Assembly (NCBI GenBank): GCA_937902865.1
Contig: CALFNJ010000107.1
Coordinates: 1-5,986 of the forward strand
Length of the DNA stretch: 5,986 nt
Source of the DNA: an uncultured Opitutaceae bacterium
Lineage (GTDB): Bacteria > Verrucomicrobiota > Verrucomicrobiia > Opitutales > Opitutaceae
Direction of reading: 5' to 3'
The notes below the pieces were generated by a model, which worked only from the letters and a program-made list of their open reading frames with translations, was not told the DNA's origin and searched no databases. Numbering within the stretch: position 1 is the stretch's first letter; each line of letters starts with the position of its first letter. A program made the position numbers and the translations under genes. Shown piece after piece: positions 5,285 through 5,986 of this stretch.

Positions 5285-5986
5285 TCAGAGCAGATCCGCC
5301 GCGAGCTCGGCGAGGCGCGAGCGCTCGCCCTTCACCAGCTTCACGTGCGCGGCGATGGACTGGCCCTTCATGCGATTGTGGCAATAGACGAGCCCGTTGC
5401 TGCGCGCGTCGACGTAGGGATTGTCGATCTGCGCCGGATCGCCGATGAGCACGATCTTTGACCCTTCCGCGATGCGGGTGATCACCGTCTTCACCTCGTG
5501 CGGCGTGAGCTGCTGCGCTTCATCGAGAATGAAAAACCGGCGCGCAATGGAACGTCCCCGGATGAAGGCGAGTGCCTCGATCTCGACCAGTCCGCTCTTG
5601 AGCAGCCGCTCATAGGGTTTGACGGGGGTATTGGGTCCGTGACCGCCGCTCTGGCTCGCATGGCTCGGCTGGGGCGCGTTCATCGCCGCCGTCATCCGCT
5701 CCTCATGCTTCTTGTGCTTCTTCTTTGAAACTTTCTTGGTGGCAAACTGCGGCTCCTTCGGCGGCTTCGAGGGAATCAGCACCTCGAGCGCATCGTAGTA
5801 AGGCTGCAGCCAGGGACGCATCTTCTCCTCGAGCGTGCCGGGCAGGAATCCCATTTCCTTGCCGACCGCGATCACCGGGCGGGAAATCGACACGCCGTCA
5901 TAGCGCGAATGGTCGTCATGCGTCTGGTGCAGGGCGCAGGCGATGGAAAGCAGCGTCTTGCCGGTGACCGCCTTGACGAAGCAGGT
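5285..5986 (-). CDS. PhoH/YlaK-type ATPase, C-terminal 233 residues (partial)
   Basis: The frame is open from the right edge to the stop at 5285; an internal GTG at 5893 is not the start, because P-loop sequence lies upstream of it. Homologues of this type usually carry an N-terminal PIN ribonuclease domain, which would lie outside the window. Visible features in fragment numbering: a Walker A-like VKAVTGKT (4-11), RPVIAVGKEMGFLPGTLEEK (36-55), EALAFIRGRS (137-146), Walker B FFILDEAQQ (151-159), GDPAQIDNPYVD (182-193) and the family C-terminus KGERSRLAELAADLL. The family is thought to couple ATP-driven RNA unwinding to RNA cleavage; that role is inferred here. Two features are odd: two Walker A glycines are Val, and about 50 extra residues with a Lys/His-rich core (KKVSKKKHKKHEER) lie between the LPGT region and IRGR. 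It converges on the DUF6580-like gene. Confidence 0.93.
   Translation of the reverse strand, partial: TCFVKAVTGKTLLSIACALHQTHDDHSRYDGVSISRPVIAVGKEMGFLPGTLEEKMRPWLQPYYDALEVLIPSKPPKEPQFATKKVSKKKHKKHEERMTAAMNAPQPSHASQSGGHGPNTPVKPYERLLKSGLVEIEALAFIRGRSIARRFFILDEAQQLTPHEVKTVITRIAEGSKIVLIGDPAQIDNPYVDARSNGLVYCHNRMKGQSIAAHVKLVKGERSRLAELAADLL

Noticed and set aside
4645..5448. Open frame of 267 codons on the plus strand across the membrane protein, palindrome 4 and the PhoH-like 3' end
   Set aside because: It overlaps two well-supported genes in other frames and its product is Arg/Ala/Pro-rich noise.
5285..5893. Short PhoH-like protein starting at the GTG at 5893
   Set aside because: The frame stays open to the window edge and the upstream 31 codons contain the Walker A-like motif, so the gene is truncated by the window rather than starting there.

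Overview
The window is GC-rich, densely coded bacterial DNA with mostly short gaps. Codon choice is strongly G/C at third positions. Usable Shine-Dalgarno sites are lacking in front of almost every gene, and long palindromes sit in the gaps. Together with the gene set (PIN/PhoH-type ATPase, a histidine-rich Gfo/Idh/MocA dehydrogenase, a DUF6580-like membrane protein, and a short protein opening MNKTLLLIICDF) this suggests a verrucomicrobial genome, perhaps Opitutaceae. That placement is an inference from protein character and was not tested by any search.

Layout. Minus strand, 1-1909: the first 32 codons of a small membrane-anchored protein (start at 96) lie downstream of an unrecognised 558-residue multi-pass membrane protein (1909 down to 233). 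A 65-bp gap then separates this leftward pair from rightward genes. Plus strand, 1975-5185: peptide deformylase (def), a Gfo/Idh/MocA-family oxidoreductase, a PduO-type corrinoid adenosyltransferase, and a small DUF6580-like membrane protein. Minus strand, 5986 down to 5285: the C-terminal 233 residues of a PhoH/YlaK-type ATPase, convergent with the membrane protein and running off the right edge.

How the genes relate. This looks like an ordinary chromosomal neighbourhood, not one dedicated pathway. Deformylase is housekeeping and the oxidoreductase substrate is unknown. The adenosyltransferase makes coenzyme B12. The membrane protein next to it could be a transporter, but no B12 riboswitch or other B12 gene is visible.

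The most unusual content is between the genes. Four gaps at gene 3' ends each hold a long imperfect palindrome (arms 22-30 nt, loops 18-35 nt), at 136-224, 3737-3816, 4438-4499 and 5189-5280. The four are unrelated in sequence and none has the U-tract of a classical terminator. The divergent promoter gap and the short def-oxidoreductase gap have no such element. They look like members of dispersed intergenic repeat families or transcript-end structures. Within proteins, the PhoH-like ATPase has an altered Walker A motif and a Lys/His-rich insert, and the adenosyltransferase has Trp where a characterised homologue has the Phe that shapes the cobalamin pocket. I found no phage, IS, CRISPR, tRNA or rRNA feature and no obvious new multi-gene system.
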